In this document: piece by piece, positions 47,224 through 56,243 of the stretch
How positions within the stretch are numbered: the first letter of the stretch is position 1
Layout of the letters: each line of letters opens with the position of its first letter
Assembly: GCA_000828075.3 (NCBI GenBank)
Contig: JXCB02000002.1
Coordinates: 836,649 to 900,648 of the forward strand
Length of the DNA: 64,000 bases
Direction: 5' to 3'
Origin: Tolypothrix campylonemoides VB511288
GTDB lineage: Bacteria; Cyanobacteriota; Cyanobacteriia; Cyanobacteriales; Nostocaceae
Program-made: the position numbers and the translations under genes
Notes under the pieces: model-generated
What the model was told of the DNA's origin: nothing
The model's input: the letters and a program-made list of their open reading frames with translations, nothing else
The model's database searches: none

Positions 47224-47396
47224 GGGAAATAGGTAGATGGAGATTCGGAACCAAAATTCTAGTTTCTTACTGGAATTGACCGCTTAACTGTTCATAGTAA
47301 ACAGTTTTTTCTGCTTACATCGTATTATTCTCATCTTTTCTGCTGGAATCTAGAAATTAGCGGTCAACCCAGTGTAACCTCGGCTACTGTTTGCCG

Positions 47397-48260
47397 TCAG
47401 CTGGAGACTCGGTACACAGCTGGTAATACTGTACGCTGGTACAAGTGATAGCGATCGCCGTGACTGAGAATATGCAGCCGTAGATTATGAAGATTTAACG
47501 GTTCAGTTGCTCCTACGTGTGGCTCATTCGTGTGAGTGACCTCGGTTGGATCTACAATCGTAACACTACCTTTGCCTAAGACTTGCAACCAACCATCGCG
47601 CTCAAACATGGCACATGTATCTTCATCGATGCCGATACCAAGGCGATCCGGATGAGCAGCTAGGGCGCTTACCAAGCGCACCATACGATTACGATTGTGG
47701 AAGTGTTGGTCTACGATCACCTCTGGGATGAATCCCAAACCGGTAGCCATATCCACTAGGGAGCGATTTGGCGATTCACCACTACCGCCACCTGCTATCA
47801 TATGATGCCCCATGACCGCCGCTCCTGCACTTGTGCCTGCCAAGGTGAGTTGTCCACCTCTGACCCGCTGCCGGATAATACTCATTGCTGGCGTATCTGA
47901 CAAAACGCCACAGAGACGCAATTGGTCTCCGCCTGTCAAAAATACTCCGGTACAAGCTTCCAGGGATGCTTGAATGTAGGAGTCTTCACACTGCTCTCGT
48001 TCTCGAATGTCTAAGATTTCGACTTTCTTAGCACCCATTTCTTCAAAAATACGGACATATCTGCCACCTATGATACTTGGTTCGCGGGAGGCAGAGGGAA
48101 TAATTGTAATATGGGCATTGCTGGCACCAGAGCGACTGACAAATGTCCGCAAAATTTCGCGTCCATGTACTTTGTCTTCTGCGCCTCCGATAACCAGAAC
48201 GGCGGTTTTAGTTGCTTGGGGTGTCCTCATTTCCAGCGATTTGGCTTTTAATTGCGGCAT
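47397..48260 (-). CDS. cphB: Cyanophycinase
   Basis: A 287-residue serine peptidase (S51 family) that cuts cyanophycin into beta-Asp-Arg dipeptides. The nucleophile motif GTSAGAAVMG (about residue 133) and the start AVLVIGGAEDK are diagnostic. The HFHNRNRMVRL region forms the rest of the active site. The frame extends to 48401; ATG at 48258-48260 with AGGAG 8 bases upstream is the start. It precedes cphA, and the two are likely cotranscribed, giving coupled synthesis and mobilisation. Confidence 0.96.
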   Translation of the reverse strand: MPQLKAKSLEMRTPQATKTAVLVIGGAEDKVHGREILRTFVSRSGASNAHITIIPSASREPSIIGGRYVRIFEEMGAKKVEILDIREREQCEDSYIQASLEACTGVFLTGGDQLRLCGVLSDTPAMSIIRQRVRGGQLTLAGTSAGAAVMGHHMIAGGGSGESPNRSLVDMATGLGFIPEVIVDQHFHNRNRMVRLVSALAAHPDRLGIGIDEDTCAMFERDGWLQVLGKGSVTIVDPTEVTHTNEPHVGATEPLNLHNLRLHILSHGDRYHLYQRTVLPAVYRVSS

Positions 48261-48915
48261 TGTGTTTCTCCTGTCAACAACTTCAGGTGAATGAAACAAG
48301 GTAGCTTTCGCCTGATTCTTTTTACGCTTCGCCTCGGATAAAGGACAGTGCTTGACGCACAAAATGCTCAGAAGTGCGGAGTGTCCTTTGCCGTTCCTCA
48401 CTCGTCGGTACCTTGTTTTTCACCAAAGCCCTTAAAAGGGGAAAGTGTTGGGGTGTAGAGAAGCGGTGACAATGCGCCACCTGTACGGTTGTCAGGGAAC
48501 AGGAGGGTTGAAACACCTGTGACGAGCGAAAATTTGATTTGAAGTCTCTGAATTTGTTCATGGAGAAAAACAACCAGATTCTTTATTGAGTCCCCCAAAT
48601 TTATTTTTGGGGGCTTTCCTCACCCCGTACCGCCTACACCCCTAGAAAAGGGAGAAAAGCAGGTCTTGACACGCTTTCTTCTGAGGCTGGCTTGATGCAT
48701 CCTGGAAGTTGTTAACAAAGGTTCAGTTTAATAATTTAAATCTAGATGTGACAATATTTAAACATAAATTAAGTAATTAGAAAAACTTGTGTTCATACCG
48801 AAGATCCAACACTTCCGGTACTTTTAGATACGCTTGATCATGTTGAGATGTCTGTGACACAACATCATTTTTAAATCATCCAATTTCAGATTAGTGTTCT
48901 TCAATACGAAATACT
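48261..48915. other. Intergenic region between cphB and trmD
   Basis: About 650 bp holding the divergent promoters. Frames of 66-83 codons at 48322-48598 on the minus strand have no recognisable domain and are not called. No clear operator found. Confidence 0.6.
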
Positions 48916-49629
48916 GTGCGCTTTGATATAGTTACACTGTTTCCTGACTGTTTTAGCTCTGTTCTCAATTCCGGGCTGATAAGTAAGGCTCTAGCAAAGC
49001 AGATTGCTTCTGTGCATCTGATTAATCCACGGGACTTTACCACCGATAAGCACCGGAAAGTCGATGATGAACCTTACGGCGGCGGTGTGGGAATGCTGAT
49101 GAAGCCAGAACCTATCTTTGCTGCTGTGGAGTCGCTGCCGATTTTATGCCGCAGAGAGGTGATTTTGATGAGTCCTCAAGGTCAAACGATGAATCAGCCG
49201 CTGTTGCGAGAATTAGCGACGAATTATGACCAGTTGGTCGTCATTTGTGGTCATTACGAAGGAGTGGATGAGCGAGTGCTGCATTTAGTTGACCGCGAGG
49301 TCTCCTTAGGTGATTTTATTCTCACTGGTGGAGAAATTCCAGCAATGGCATTAATGAATGGTGTAGTGCGCCTCCTACCCGGAACTGTGAGTAAAGTTGA
49401 GTCCCTAACGGCAGAAAGCTTTGAAGAGGGGTTGTTGGACTATCCCCAGTATACCCGCCCTGCGGTGTTTCGCGACTGGAAAGTTCCTGATGTCCTACTT
49501 TCTGGCAATCACGCGGAAATTGCTAAATGGCGGTACAAACAACAAATTACCAGAACACGCCTGCGACGCCCCGATTTGCTCAAAAGTTGGGAGGAGAGTA
49601 AGCGGGGGAGTGAGGGAGTGAGGGAGTGA
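48916..49629 (+). CDS. trmD: tRNA (guanine-N1)-methyltransferase TrmD
   Basis: TrmD methylates G37 next to the anticodon, using SAM, and is essential for reading-frame maintenance. 237 residues. The start MRFDIVTLFP is at GTG 48916. Trefoil-knot SAM site: ICGHYEGVDERVL and SLGDFILTGGE. Also YGGGVGMLM. The normal C-terminus would end near LLKSWEESK; the last residues RGSEGVRE are coded by the GGGAGTGA repeat array that begins at about 49608, which also supplies the TGA stop. Followed by ispF. Confidence 0.95.
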   Translation: MRFDIVTLFPDCFSSVLNSGLISKALAKQIASVHLINPRDFTTDKHRKVDDEPYGGGVGMLMKPEPIFAAVESLPILCRREVILMSPQGQTMNQPLLRELATNYDQLVVICGHYEGVDERVLHLVDREVSLGDFILTGGEIPAMALMNGVVRLLPGTVSKVESLTAESFEEGLLDYPQYTRPAVFRDWKVPDVLLSGNHAEIAKWRYKQQITRTRLRRPDLLKSWEESKRGSEGVRE

Positions 49630-49683
49630 GGGAGTGGGGGAGTGAGGGAGTGAGGGAGTGAGGGAGTGAGGGAGTGAGGGAGG
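49608..49683. repeat. Tandem GGGAGTGA array at the end of trmD
   Basis: About nine octamers GGGAGTGA (one GGGAGTGG). The first two or three are translated as the C-terminus of TrmD. The same unit occurs at 29511-29571 and in coaX (63630-63724). Confidence 0.9.
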
Positions 49684-49747
49684 GAAAAATTACAACTCGT
49701 AATATTTGCTTGGTTGTCTACCTGACTCTTGACTTGTGAGCCACAAC

Positions 49748-49782
49748 TAATGACTAATGACTAATGACTAATGACTCATAAC
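49748..49782. repeat. Short tandem repeat (TGACTAA)
   Basis: Four to five copies of TAATGAC, just upstream of ispF. It is the complement of the unit at 27731. Confidence 0.85.
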
Positions 49783-49787
49783 CAAAA

Positions 49788-50267
49788 ATGAATATTCGTA
49801 TTGGTAACGGCTACGATATCCACCGCTTGGTGAGCGATCGCCCCCTCATTTTGGGCGGAGTCAATATTCCCCACTCCTTGGGTTTGCTAGGACACAGCGA
49901 TGCTGATGTTCTGACACACGCGATTATGGACGCTATGCTAGGGGCGCTTTCTTTGGGGGATATTGGACATTATTTTCCTCCCACAGACCCCCAATGGGCA
50001 GGAGCAGATAGTTTGGTACTGTTAAGCAAAGTCTATCAGTTAGTTCAAGAAAGTGGCTGGCAGATAGGTAATATTGACTCGGTGGTTGTGGCAGAACGTC
50101 CAAAATTGAAACCCCATATTGAGAAGATGCGGGAAAAAATAGCGGGAGTTTTACAAATACAGCCGAATCAAGTTGGCGTCAAAGCCACTACCAACGAAAA
50201 ATTAGGTCCCGTTGGACGCGAGGAAGGTATTAGTGCTTACGCTGTTGTTTTGTTAACGCAGGAATAA
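49788..50267 (+). CDS. ispF: 2-C-methyl-D-erythritol 2,4-cyclodiphosphate synthase
   Basis: IspF carries out the fifth step of the MEP isoprenoid pathway, needed here for carotenoids, chlorophyll phytol and quinones. 159 residues as in the family. Zinc ligands are in GNGYDIHRL (Asp, His) and the later His in [12 protein letters not shown]; the CDP-binding loop is [19 protein letters not shown] 49788. It stands behind trmD on the same strand but is separated by two tandem repeat blocks. Confidence 0.97.
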   Translation: MNIRIGNGYDIHRLVSDRPLILGGVNIPHSLGLLGHSDADVLTHAIMDAMLGALSLGDIGHYFPPTDPQWAGADSLVLLSKVYQLVQESGWQIGNIDSVVVAERPKLKPHIEKMREKIAGVLQIQPNQVGVKATTNEKLGPVGREEGISAYAVVLLTQE

Positions 50268-50293
50268 ATTTGCAACTAGGGTGGGCGCTGTCC

Positions 50294-50328
50294 AAGATTC
50301 CCGACTTCTTAAAGAAGTCGGGAATCTT
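50294..50328. repeat. Perfect palindrome (GACTTCTT..AAGAAGTC family)
   Basis: A 35-bp perfect inverted repeat: AAGATTCCCGACTTCTT, one A, then its complement. It lies 27 bp after ispF and may end its transcript. Same family as the hairpins at 2554, 19637 and 51630. Confidence 0.85.
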
Positions 50329-50370
50329 GTTATCCATCAATGATTTAGGATTGATATACGATGGAAATCA

Positions 50371-50880
50371 ATGGTTGACAGCAGCAAACAAAACATAACT
50401 TGGTGGGAAATTACAGCCATGCAAGCTATAAATTTAGAAGACATAGACCGTCCAGATGTTATTGCCTTAGATAAAGAAGAGCAACTTATTCTGATAGCTG
50501 AAGTCAAAGGTTTTCCCTTTAGTTTCACAGATAAAAAAACAAAAAAATATGCAGTTTTGCGACTGATTGATTACTTGCAACTAGCAAAAACTTTGATTCC
50601 CTTTGCCATGCTTGTTGATGTGGAGAACATCCTGATTTTTAAATGGGACGGAAACAATTTATCAGAACCGATTCTCTGCCTTAATACTGCTAACGTGCTA
50701 AGTTATTATGAGCCAGAATTTAACGACAAAAAAATATTTAGTTTTTACCTAACAGGACTCACAGAAGCTTGGATAAGTGATTTTGCTTATCATTGGAAGT
50801 TGGAAATACCGCCAGCATCAAAAGAGATGGCAGAAATCGGTTTATTGCAAAGATTAGAAGGTGGAACTACTCAAACTTAG
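50371..50880 (+). CDS. Uncharacterised protein with nuclease-like D..ExK pattern
   Basis: A 169-residue (153 from the alternative ATG 50419) soluble protein of no family I can name with certainty. The N-terminal part shows ERPD-like RPDVIALD followed by LILIAEVKGF, which is the spacing and context of a PD-(D/E)xK nuclease core (Asp29, Glu44, Lys46). After it come YAVLRLIDYLQL and FAMLVDVENILIF, compatible with the rest of that fold. No DNA-binding domain is seen. It lies 3 bp before the PIN-like gene, so the two are surely translated together. Codon use and AT content seem like surroundings. Confidence 0.75.
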   Translation: MVDSSKQNITWWEITAMQAINLEDIDRPDVIALDKEEQLILIAEVKGFPFSFTDKKTKKYAVLRLIDYLQLAKTLIPFAMLVDVENILIFKWDGNNLSEPILCLNTANVLSYYEPEFNDKKIFSFYLTGLTEAWISDFAYHWKLEIPPASKEMAEIGLLQRLEGGTTQT

Positions 50881-50883
50881 GTA

Positions 50884-51495
50884 ATGTTGGCGGTTATACT
50901 TTACGTTGAAACTAATTTTTTGATGGGCATTGCTAAGGGGCAAGATTCACCAGGAGAAAATTTACTAAAAAATACCCCTCCTTTGGTGCGGTTAACAATG
51001 CCAAGCATTTGTTTTGTAGAAGCTTTGACAACATTGAAGCAAGAGGAAAAATACAACCAAGATTTTATCCGCAAGTTAGACATTCAAATTAACGAAGCTG
51101 GGCGAGATGAAAATTCACAAAAAGCTAAATTACTGGTCAATCAGTTGAAACAAACGAAAATTACCTTTCTTGAGAGAATTAATGAGGTTGAACAACGTTT
51201 TTATACAGCCTTTAACCAGCTTTCCAGCAAGGCAGAAATGATTACATTAAATACAAGCATCCTTCAGGAAAATTTAAATAGACCTATTTTAGAAAAACAC
51301 GTTATGGACAAAGTCATTTTGGAGTGCATAGTTCACCACGCACGTTTGCATCCTAATGAAACTAAAGTATTTTTAAGTAGCAATTCTAAAGAATTCGGCA
51401 AGCGGGAAGTGACAGAGGTTTTACGAGATACTGGTGTTCAGTATTTCAACAACACCCAGAACTTGCTTGGTTGGCTACAGTGTCAATCCAATTGA
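50884..51495 (+). CDS. PIN-like protein, second gene of the cassette
   Basis: A 203-residue soluble protein. The start VILYVETNFLMGIAKG resembles the first strand and acidic position of PIN nucleases (Glu9 for the usual Asp). Next come Glu46 in CFVEAL, Asp142 in VMDKVILECIVHHA and a last strand KVFLSSNSKEF, where the fourth acid is Asn. An inserted helical, probably coiled-coil region spans about residues 50-110. So it looks like a PIN-fold protein with a partly changed active site. Start ATG 50884 follows the previous stop by 3 bp. A MITE begins about 80 bp after the stop. Confidence 0.75.
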   Translation: MLAVILYVETNFLMGIAKGQDSPGENLLKNTPPLVRLTMPSICFVEALTTLKQEEKYNQDFIRKLDIQINEAGRDENSQKAKLLVNQLKQTKITFLERINEVEQRFYTAFNQLSSKAEMITLNTSILQENLNRPILEKHVMDKVILECIVHHARLHPNETKVFLSSNSKEFGKREVTEVLRDTGVQYFNNTQNLLGWLQCQSN

Positions 51496-51573
51496 TGCTG
51501 CATATTAATTTACACAGCTTTGGTGTGAAAAACTGCTTCATTCAGCACTAGAATATACCTCAATTGGTTACAA

Positions 51574-51702
51574 TATAGCAATCCTAAATGATAAGCCCTG
51601 CGGGCACGCTGCGCGAACGTGAAAAACAAGATCCCCGACTTCTTTAAGAAGTCGGGGATCTGAAGGGTAGTCAATTTTCATAAATGAAATAGGATTGCTA
51701 TA
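51574..51702. mobile_element. Complete MITE with IS630-type ends
   Basis: 129 bp, non-coding, flanked by TA on both sides. Terminal repeats TATAGCAATCCT / AGGATTGCTATA. It contains the palindrome AAGATCCCCGACTTC...GATCT (about 51629-51661). The ends equal that of the IS630 relic at 7611, which suggests it was mobilised by that transposase type. It sits between the nuclease-like/PIN-like pair and the peptide-binding genes. Confidence 0.8.
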
Positions 51703-51736
51703 TTAGCCTTGTTACTTAAGTATAAAGTTAATATTT

Positions 51737-53530
51737 ATGAATCTTGGCATTTTTAAACAAATCTTTCAACGTAGTTGGATTTTGGCATTACTCGGTATTT
51801 GGGTAGCGTTAGCTCTCAATGGCTGCAATCCCAGTCAGTTTAAAACCGCAGCTGCTCAGGTGCCGCAAATGGTTGTAGCCGCTTTGGGTACGCCTTCAAC
51901 TTTTAACTCTGCTTTGAATGAGTCTTTTTACACCGTTTTTGGCTTCATCTACGACTCATTGATCAATGAAAATCCCCTTACTAACGAGCAAGAACCTGGT
52001 TTAGCTGAGTCTTGGGAAGTTTCTGACAATGGACAGAGGATTGTCATTACTCTGCGAGAAGGACTTAAGTGGTCAGATGGTGAACCAATGACTGCTGATG
52101 ATATCGTCTTTAGCTACAACGAAATTTACCTTAACCCAAAAATACCTACCCCTGTCAAGGATTCTCTAAAAATTGGTGAAAGTAAGGCAACGCCAAAGGT
52201 AAGAAAAATCGATGAACGCCGAGTCGAATTCACAATACCCGAACCATTTGCTCCTTTTTTAAGATGGGTAGGTGGTATAACAATTCTGCCTGCTCATGTT
52301 CTACAGGAGTCGGTTCGCACTACTGGTTCTGATGGCAATCCCAAGTTTCTCTCGATGTGGGGAACAGACACCGATCCAAAAAAAATTATTGGTAACGGTC
52401 CCTATGTTATGGAAAGCTATGTTCCCAGTCAGCGAGTGATATTCCGGCGCAACCCATACTACTGGCGTAAAGATACTCAAGGCAAGCCTCAACCTTACAT
52501 TGAGCGCGTTGTTTACCAAATTATTGAATCTACTGATAACCAGTTGATCAGTTTTCGCTCTGGGCAGCTGGATGATTTGGAAGTGACTCCAGAAGGATTT
52601 GGTTTGCTTAAGCGAGAGGAAAAGCGGGCGCGTTTTCAAATTTACAATGGTGGAGTGGATACAAGCACAACTTTTATTGCATTCAATCTCAATAAAGCTA
52701 AAAATTCTAAGGGTCAACCTTTAGTAAATCCTATCAAGTCTCGCTGGTTCAATACCAAGGAATTTAGGCAAGCTGTAGCCTATGCCATCGACCGTGAGAC
52801 AATGAAAACCAATGCTTTTCGCGGACTGGGAGAATTCCAAAATTCCTTTGTTTATGTCAAAAGTCCCTTCTACCTCCCACCGGAGAAAGGGTTAAAGGTT
52901 TACAATTACGACCCGCAAAAAGCTAAGCAATTACTATTAAAAGCAGGCTTCAAATATAACTCCTACAATCAGCTATTGGATGCTGATGGCAATCAAGTAC
53001 GATTCACACTCTTAACGAATGCAGAAAGGAAAACCAGGGGAGATATGGCAACGCAAATTAGGCAGGATTTGTCTAAGATCGGAATTCAAGTTGATTTGCA
53101 AATCCTTAGCTTCAACGCCTATCTAGATAAACTTAAAGTTTCTCAAAATTGGGATTGTTACCTTGGTGGGTTTGGTGGTGGAGGCGTTGAACCTCACTCT
53201 GCTAGCAATATTTGGAGGATTGCGGGAGCATCTCACGCATTTAATCAAGGTCCACAACCAGGTGATCCTCCATTGATTGGTTGGGAAGTTTCCGACTGGG
53301 AAAAGGAAATTGATCGACTTTATGTTAAGGGCGCACAGGAGTTGGATGAGAACAAGCGCAAGGAAATTTATTACGAATATCAGCGAATTGCCTCAGAACA
53401 ATTGCCATTTATTCACTTGGTAGAAAGGTTAAATTTACAAGCCGTGCGCGATCGCTTCTCTGGTATCAAATACACTGCTCTAGGCGGTCCTTTCTGGAAC
53501 TTGTATGAAATCAAGGTTGCAGAAAACTAA
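51737..53530 (+). CDS. Peptide-type ABC substrate-binding lipoprotein 1
   Basis: A 597-residue family 5 extracellular solute-binding protein (DppA/OppA type). Signal peptide with lipobox ALNGC (Cys about residue 30). Typical motifs: LAESWEVSDNGQRIVITLREGLKWSDGEP in parts, MTADDIVFSYN, and FRQAVAYAIDRE. It probably binds di- or oligopeptides or similar at the outer face of the inner membrane. No permease or ATPase genes are adjacent. It is followed after 96 bp by a close paralogue, so the pair is a tandem duplication. Confidence 0.9.
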   Translation: MNLGIFKQIFQRSWILALLGIWVALALNGCNPSQFKTAAAQVPQMVVAALGTPSTFNSALNESFYTVFGFIYDSLINENPLTNEQEPGLAESWEVSDNGQRIVITLREGLKWSDGEPMTADDIVFSYNEIYLNPKIPTPVKDSLKIGESKATPKVRKIDERRVEFTIPEPFAPFLRWVGGITILPAHVLQESVRTTGSDGNPKFLSMWGTDTDPKKIIGNGPYVMESYVPSQRVIFRRNPYYWRKDTQGKPQPYIERVVYQIIESTDNQLISFRSGQLDDLEVTPEGFGLLKREEKRARFQIYNGGVDTSTTFIAFNLNKAKNSKGQPLVNPIKSRWFNTKEFRQAVAYAIDRETMKTNAFRGLGEFQNSFVYVKSPFYLPPEKGLKVYNYDPQKAKQLLLKAGFKYNSYNQLLDADGNQVRFTLLTNAERKTRGDMATQIRQDLSKIGIQVDLQILSFNAYLDKLKVSQNWDCYLGGFGGGGVEPHSASNIWRIAGASHAFNQGPQPGDPPLIGWEVSDWEKEIDRLYVKGAQELDENKRKEIYYEYQRIASEQLPFIHLVERLNLQAVRDRFSGIKYTALGGPFWNLYEIKVAEN

Positions 53531-53626
53531 CCTATAAAATTATAGAAGTTGTGTTGATCTGTCGCTCAACACAACTCACATCTACATCTGAAGTGTATGA
53601 TGCGAAAAGATTAGAATTTCTATCCC

Positions 53627-55444
53627 ATGCTTTCTGTCCTCTTACCTTTTCGTCGCCGCTGGCTTTCAACTGTCCTGATATTAACTCTATGGCTAAGTTG
53701 TCAATTATTTTTCACCAGCTGCAACCCAGCCAAATTCAAGACTAAGGCGGCGCAAGTCTCCCAATGGGTCACAGGTACTATTGGTGACCCAAAAACCTTT
53801 AACTACGCCTTCAGTCAAGAGTATCCTAATGTTTTTTTGTTTACGGCTGAAGGACTGACAACTCTGAACGCTATAACGGGCAAAATTGAGCCAGCCTTAG
53901 CTGAATCATGGAATATTTCTGATGATAAAAAGCGCATTAATTTTACCCTACGTGAGGGTTTGAAATGGTCTGATGGCAAACCACTAACTGCTGATGATGT
54001 CATCTTCACTTATCAAGATATTATATTCAATCCAAAGATTCCTACTGATTGGAAAGATGGACTTAAAGTAGGTTCCAGTGGAGCTTTTCCTAAAATAAGA
54101 AAAATAGATAATCGTCAAGTTGAATTTAGTTTTCCTGAACCATTTTCACCTTTTCTTTACACGGCTGGAGGAGCATCAACCAATTCGGTTGCTATCATGC
54201 CAAAACACGCTTTAGAAGCATCTCTCAAGTCTCAGGATGCAAATGGGAATCCTCAATTTCTCTCGGCTTGGACAACAGGTACCGACCCAGCAAAAATTAT
54301 TGTTAATGGTCCTTATAAAATAGAAAGTTACACTCCCAGTCAACGTGTGGTATTTCGGCACAATCCTTATTACTGGCGCAAAGATAGCCAAGGAAATCAA
54401 TTGCCTTACGTTGAGCGGATTGTTTGGCAAATTATTGAATCTACCGATACGATGATTCTGCAATTCCGGTCTGGTGGATTAGATACAGTTCTTGTCAGTC
54501 CTGAAAATTTTTCGTTACTCAAGCGAGAGGAAAAAAGAGGAAAATTTACTATCTATAATGGAGGAGCAGAATTTACGACAACTTTTATTTCCTTCAATTT
54601 AAATAAAGGTCGGCGACAAAACGGGCAACCTCTTGTCGATCCGATGAAATCGGGTTGGTTTAATACATTAGCATTTCGGCAAGCAGTTGCCCACGCCATC
54701 AACAGAAAAGCAATTTTGACTAACGTCTTTCGGGGAATCGGTACGCTCCAAGATTCACCAATTGAGATGCAAAGCCCATTTTATACTCCTCCAAGCAAAG
54801 ATGTGAAAGTGTATGATTACAATCCAGAAAAAGCTAAAGAATTACTATTAAATGCTGGGTTTAAATATAATGCTAGAAACGAATTGTTAGATGCTGATGG
54901 TAATCGCGTACGTTTCACTCTGTTAACTAATGTTGAAAATAAAACCCGTGTTACAATGGGTTCACAAATCAAGCAAGACTTGAGTAAAATTGGTATTCAA
55001 GTTGATTTTAACCCGATTACTTTCAATACCCTCACAGACAAACTTGCTAATAGCTTCGATTGGGAAAGTTATATAGGAGGCTTTGTTGGAGGACCAGAAC
55101 CACATGATGGAGCAAATGTCTGGACACCTGATGGTGGATTACACGTCTTTAACCAAAAAGCGCAACCAGGACGAGAACCGCTTATTGGTAGAGAAGTTCC
55201 AGACTGGGAGGCAGAAATTGGTCGTCTTTATGTAAAAGCAGCGCAAGAGTTTGACCAACAGAAGCGTAAAGAAATTTACGCCGAAACGCAACGCCTCGCA
55301 CAAGAATATTTACCTTTCGTTTATTTGGTGAATCCTTTATCATTAGCAGCGATACGCGATCGCCTGGAAAATGTAAAATTCTCTGCTATGGGTTCTCAAA
55401 GAGGAGCGTTGTGGAACAAGTATGAAATTAAAGTCGCAGAATAA
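53627..55444 (+). CDS. Peptide-type ABC substrate-binding lipoprotein 2
   Basis: A 605-residue paralogue of the previous gene, similar along its whole length (LAESWNISDDKKRINFTLREG; LTADDVIFTYQ; FRQAVAHAINRK). Lipobox FFTSC, Cys about residue 32. Differences cluster in the first 30 residues and in the ligand pocket region (GGLDTVLVSPENF vs GQLDDLEVTPEGF), so binding specificity may differ. No transport genes are adjacent; they must share a permease coded elsewhere. ATG 53627. Confidence 0.9.
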   Translation: MLSVLLPFRRRWLSTVLILTLWLSCQLFFTSCNPAKFKTKAAQVSQWVTGTIGDPKTFNYAFSQEYPNVFLFTAEGLTTLNAITGKIEPALAESWNISDDKKRINFTLREGLKWSDGKPLTADDVIFTYQDIIFNPKIPTDWKDGLKVGSSGAFPKIRKIDNRQVEFSFPEPFSPFLYTAGGASTNSVAIMPKHALEASLKSQDANGNPQFLSAWTTGTDPAKIIVNGPYKIESYTPSQRVVFRHNPYYWRKDSQGNQLPYVERIVWQIIESTDTMILQFRSGGLDTVLVSPENFSLLKREEKRGKFTIYNGGAEFTTTFISFNLNKGRRQNGQPLVDPMKSGWFNTLAFRQAVAHAINRKAILTNVFRGIGTLQDSPIEMQSPFYTPPSKDVKVYDYNPEKAKELLLNAGFKYNARNELLDADGNRVRFTLLTNVENKTRVTMGSQIKQDLSKIGIQVDFNPITFNTLTDKLANSFDWESYIGGFVGGPEPHDGANVWTPDGGLHVFNQKAQPGREPLIGREVPDWEAEIGRLYVKAAQEFDQQKRKEIYAETQRLAQEYLPFVYLVNPLSLAAIRDRLENVKFSAMGSQRGALWNKYEIKVAE

Positions 55445-55506
55445 GTCTCAGTTATTCACGGCATCAGAGATTGTCAGGCTGTATCAAAACTCACTTTTGG
55501 GGTGAA

Positions 55507-56001
55507 TTATTCGTCAGCCGATTGCAGGATGGTTGTATACAACTGACTGCTTACCCGAAAGTCAGCTTGCGAAATCAGTTGGTCTATAAGTGCTTTAACA
55601 CCGGGAATCAGATTATTGCGCTTGGCTTGCAGCAAAACGCCCATTAATCCAGTAACCTGTAACCCATAGCTTGTTGCCACTGCCCGCCCCCGACGTTCAT
55701 CCATGAGTAGTAAATCCGCTTTCAGTTCCAGTGCTAAAACGATTGCCTCAGCCTCACCCAAATCAATATTTTCCTGGCTTTCCTGCATTACTATCACTTG
55801 TTGAAAATCTGTAATTACTTGAGTTTGAATCCAGGGTAAGGTTTGTACTTCCACTGCACCGGGAACAGGTTTATCGACCGCTACCATCTCATCGTAAACG
55901 GCTGTTGGGATAATCACATGAGTGTAAAGTTGCCGGAGTAGGTCTAGTTGGCTGATTGCTGCCAGATTCGTAATAGGCGATGTATCGCTAACAACAATCA
56001 C
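55507..56001 (-). CDS. DUF3368 PIN-like toxin
   Basis: A 164-residue PIN-fold protein of the DUF3368 group. Acidic active-site residues: Asp6 in VVSDTSPITNL, Glu in AVYDEM, and LGEAEAIVLA with LLMDERRGR (Asp). This is a predicted RNase toxin of the VapC type. The start overlaps the last four bases of the antitoxin gene (ATGA), the typical coupling of TA operons. Confidence 0.9.
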   Translation of the reverse strand: MIVVSDTSPITNLAAISQLDLLRQLYTHVIIPTAVYDEMVAVDKPVPGAVEVQTLPWIQTQVITDFQQVIVMQESQENIDLGEAEAIVLALELKADLLLMDERRGRAVATSYGLQVTGLMGVLLQAKRNNLIPGVKALIDQLISQADFRVSSQLYTTILQSADE

Positions 56002-56243
56002 AACAACCCCATCGATTGCAGTGTTCTGACATCCGACTGGAAATCCTGCACATCATAGTTGATAGAGAATCCGCGCTTAGCAAGTTCATGTTGAAATTCA
56101 ATCACTGTTAATCCAGTCCAAGCACGAGCTTTGCCACTACTAATTTTTTCTTGCTTGTAGAGCATGATAGCGATCTCCAACTTTAATTCATCCTCGGTCA
56201 TTTTTGTTGCCCGGAGAATGTCATCAGGTATTAAGACGCTCAT
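55998..56243 (-). CDS. UPF0175 antitoxin
   Basis: An 81-residue UPF0175 protein, the usual partner of DUF3368 toxins. Pattern: KLEIAIMLYKQEKISSGKARAWTGLTVIEFQHELAKRG in parts, a helix-turn-helix-like fold that likely binds its own promoter. First gene of the operon, overlapping the toxin by 4 bp. Confidence 0.88.
   Translation of the reverse strand: MSVLIPDDILRATKMTEDELKLEIAIMLYKQEKISSGKARAWTGLTVIEFQHELAKRGFSINYDVQDFQSDVRTLQSMGLL

Noticed and set aside
48322-48598. Frames of 66-83 codons upstream of cphB
   Set aside because: Two overlapping frames with no domain; composition suggests non-coding DNA.
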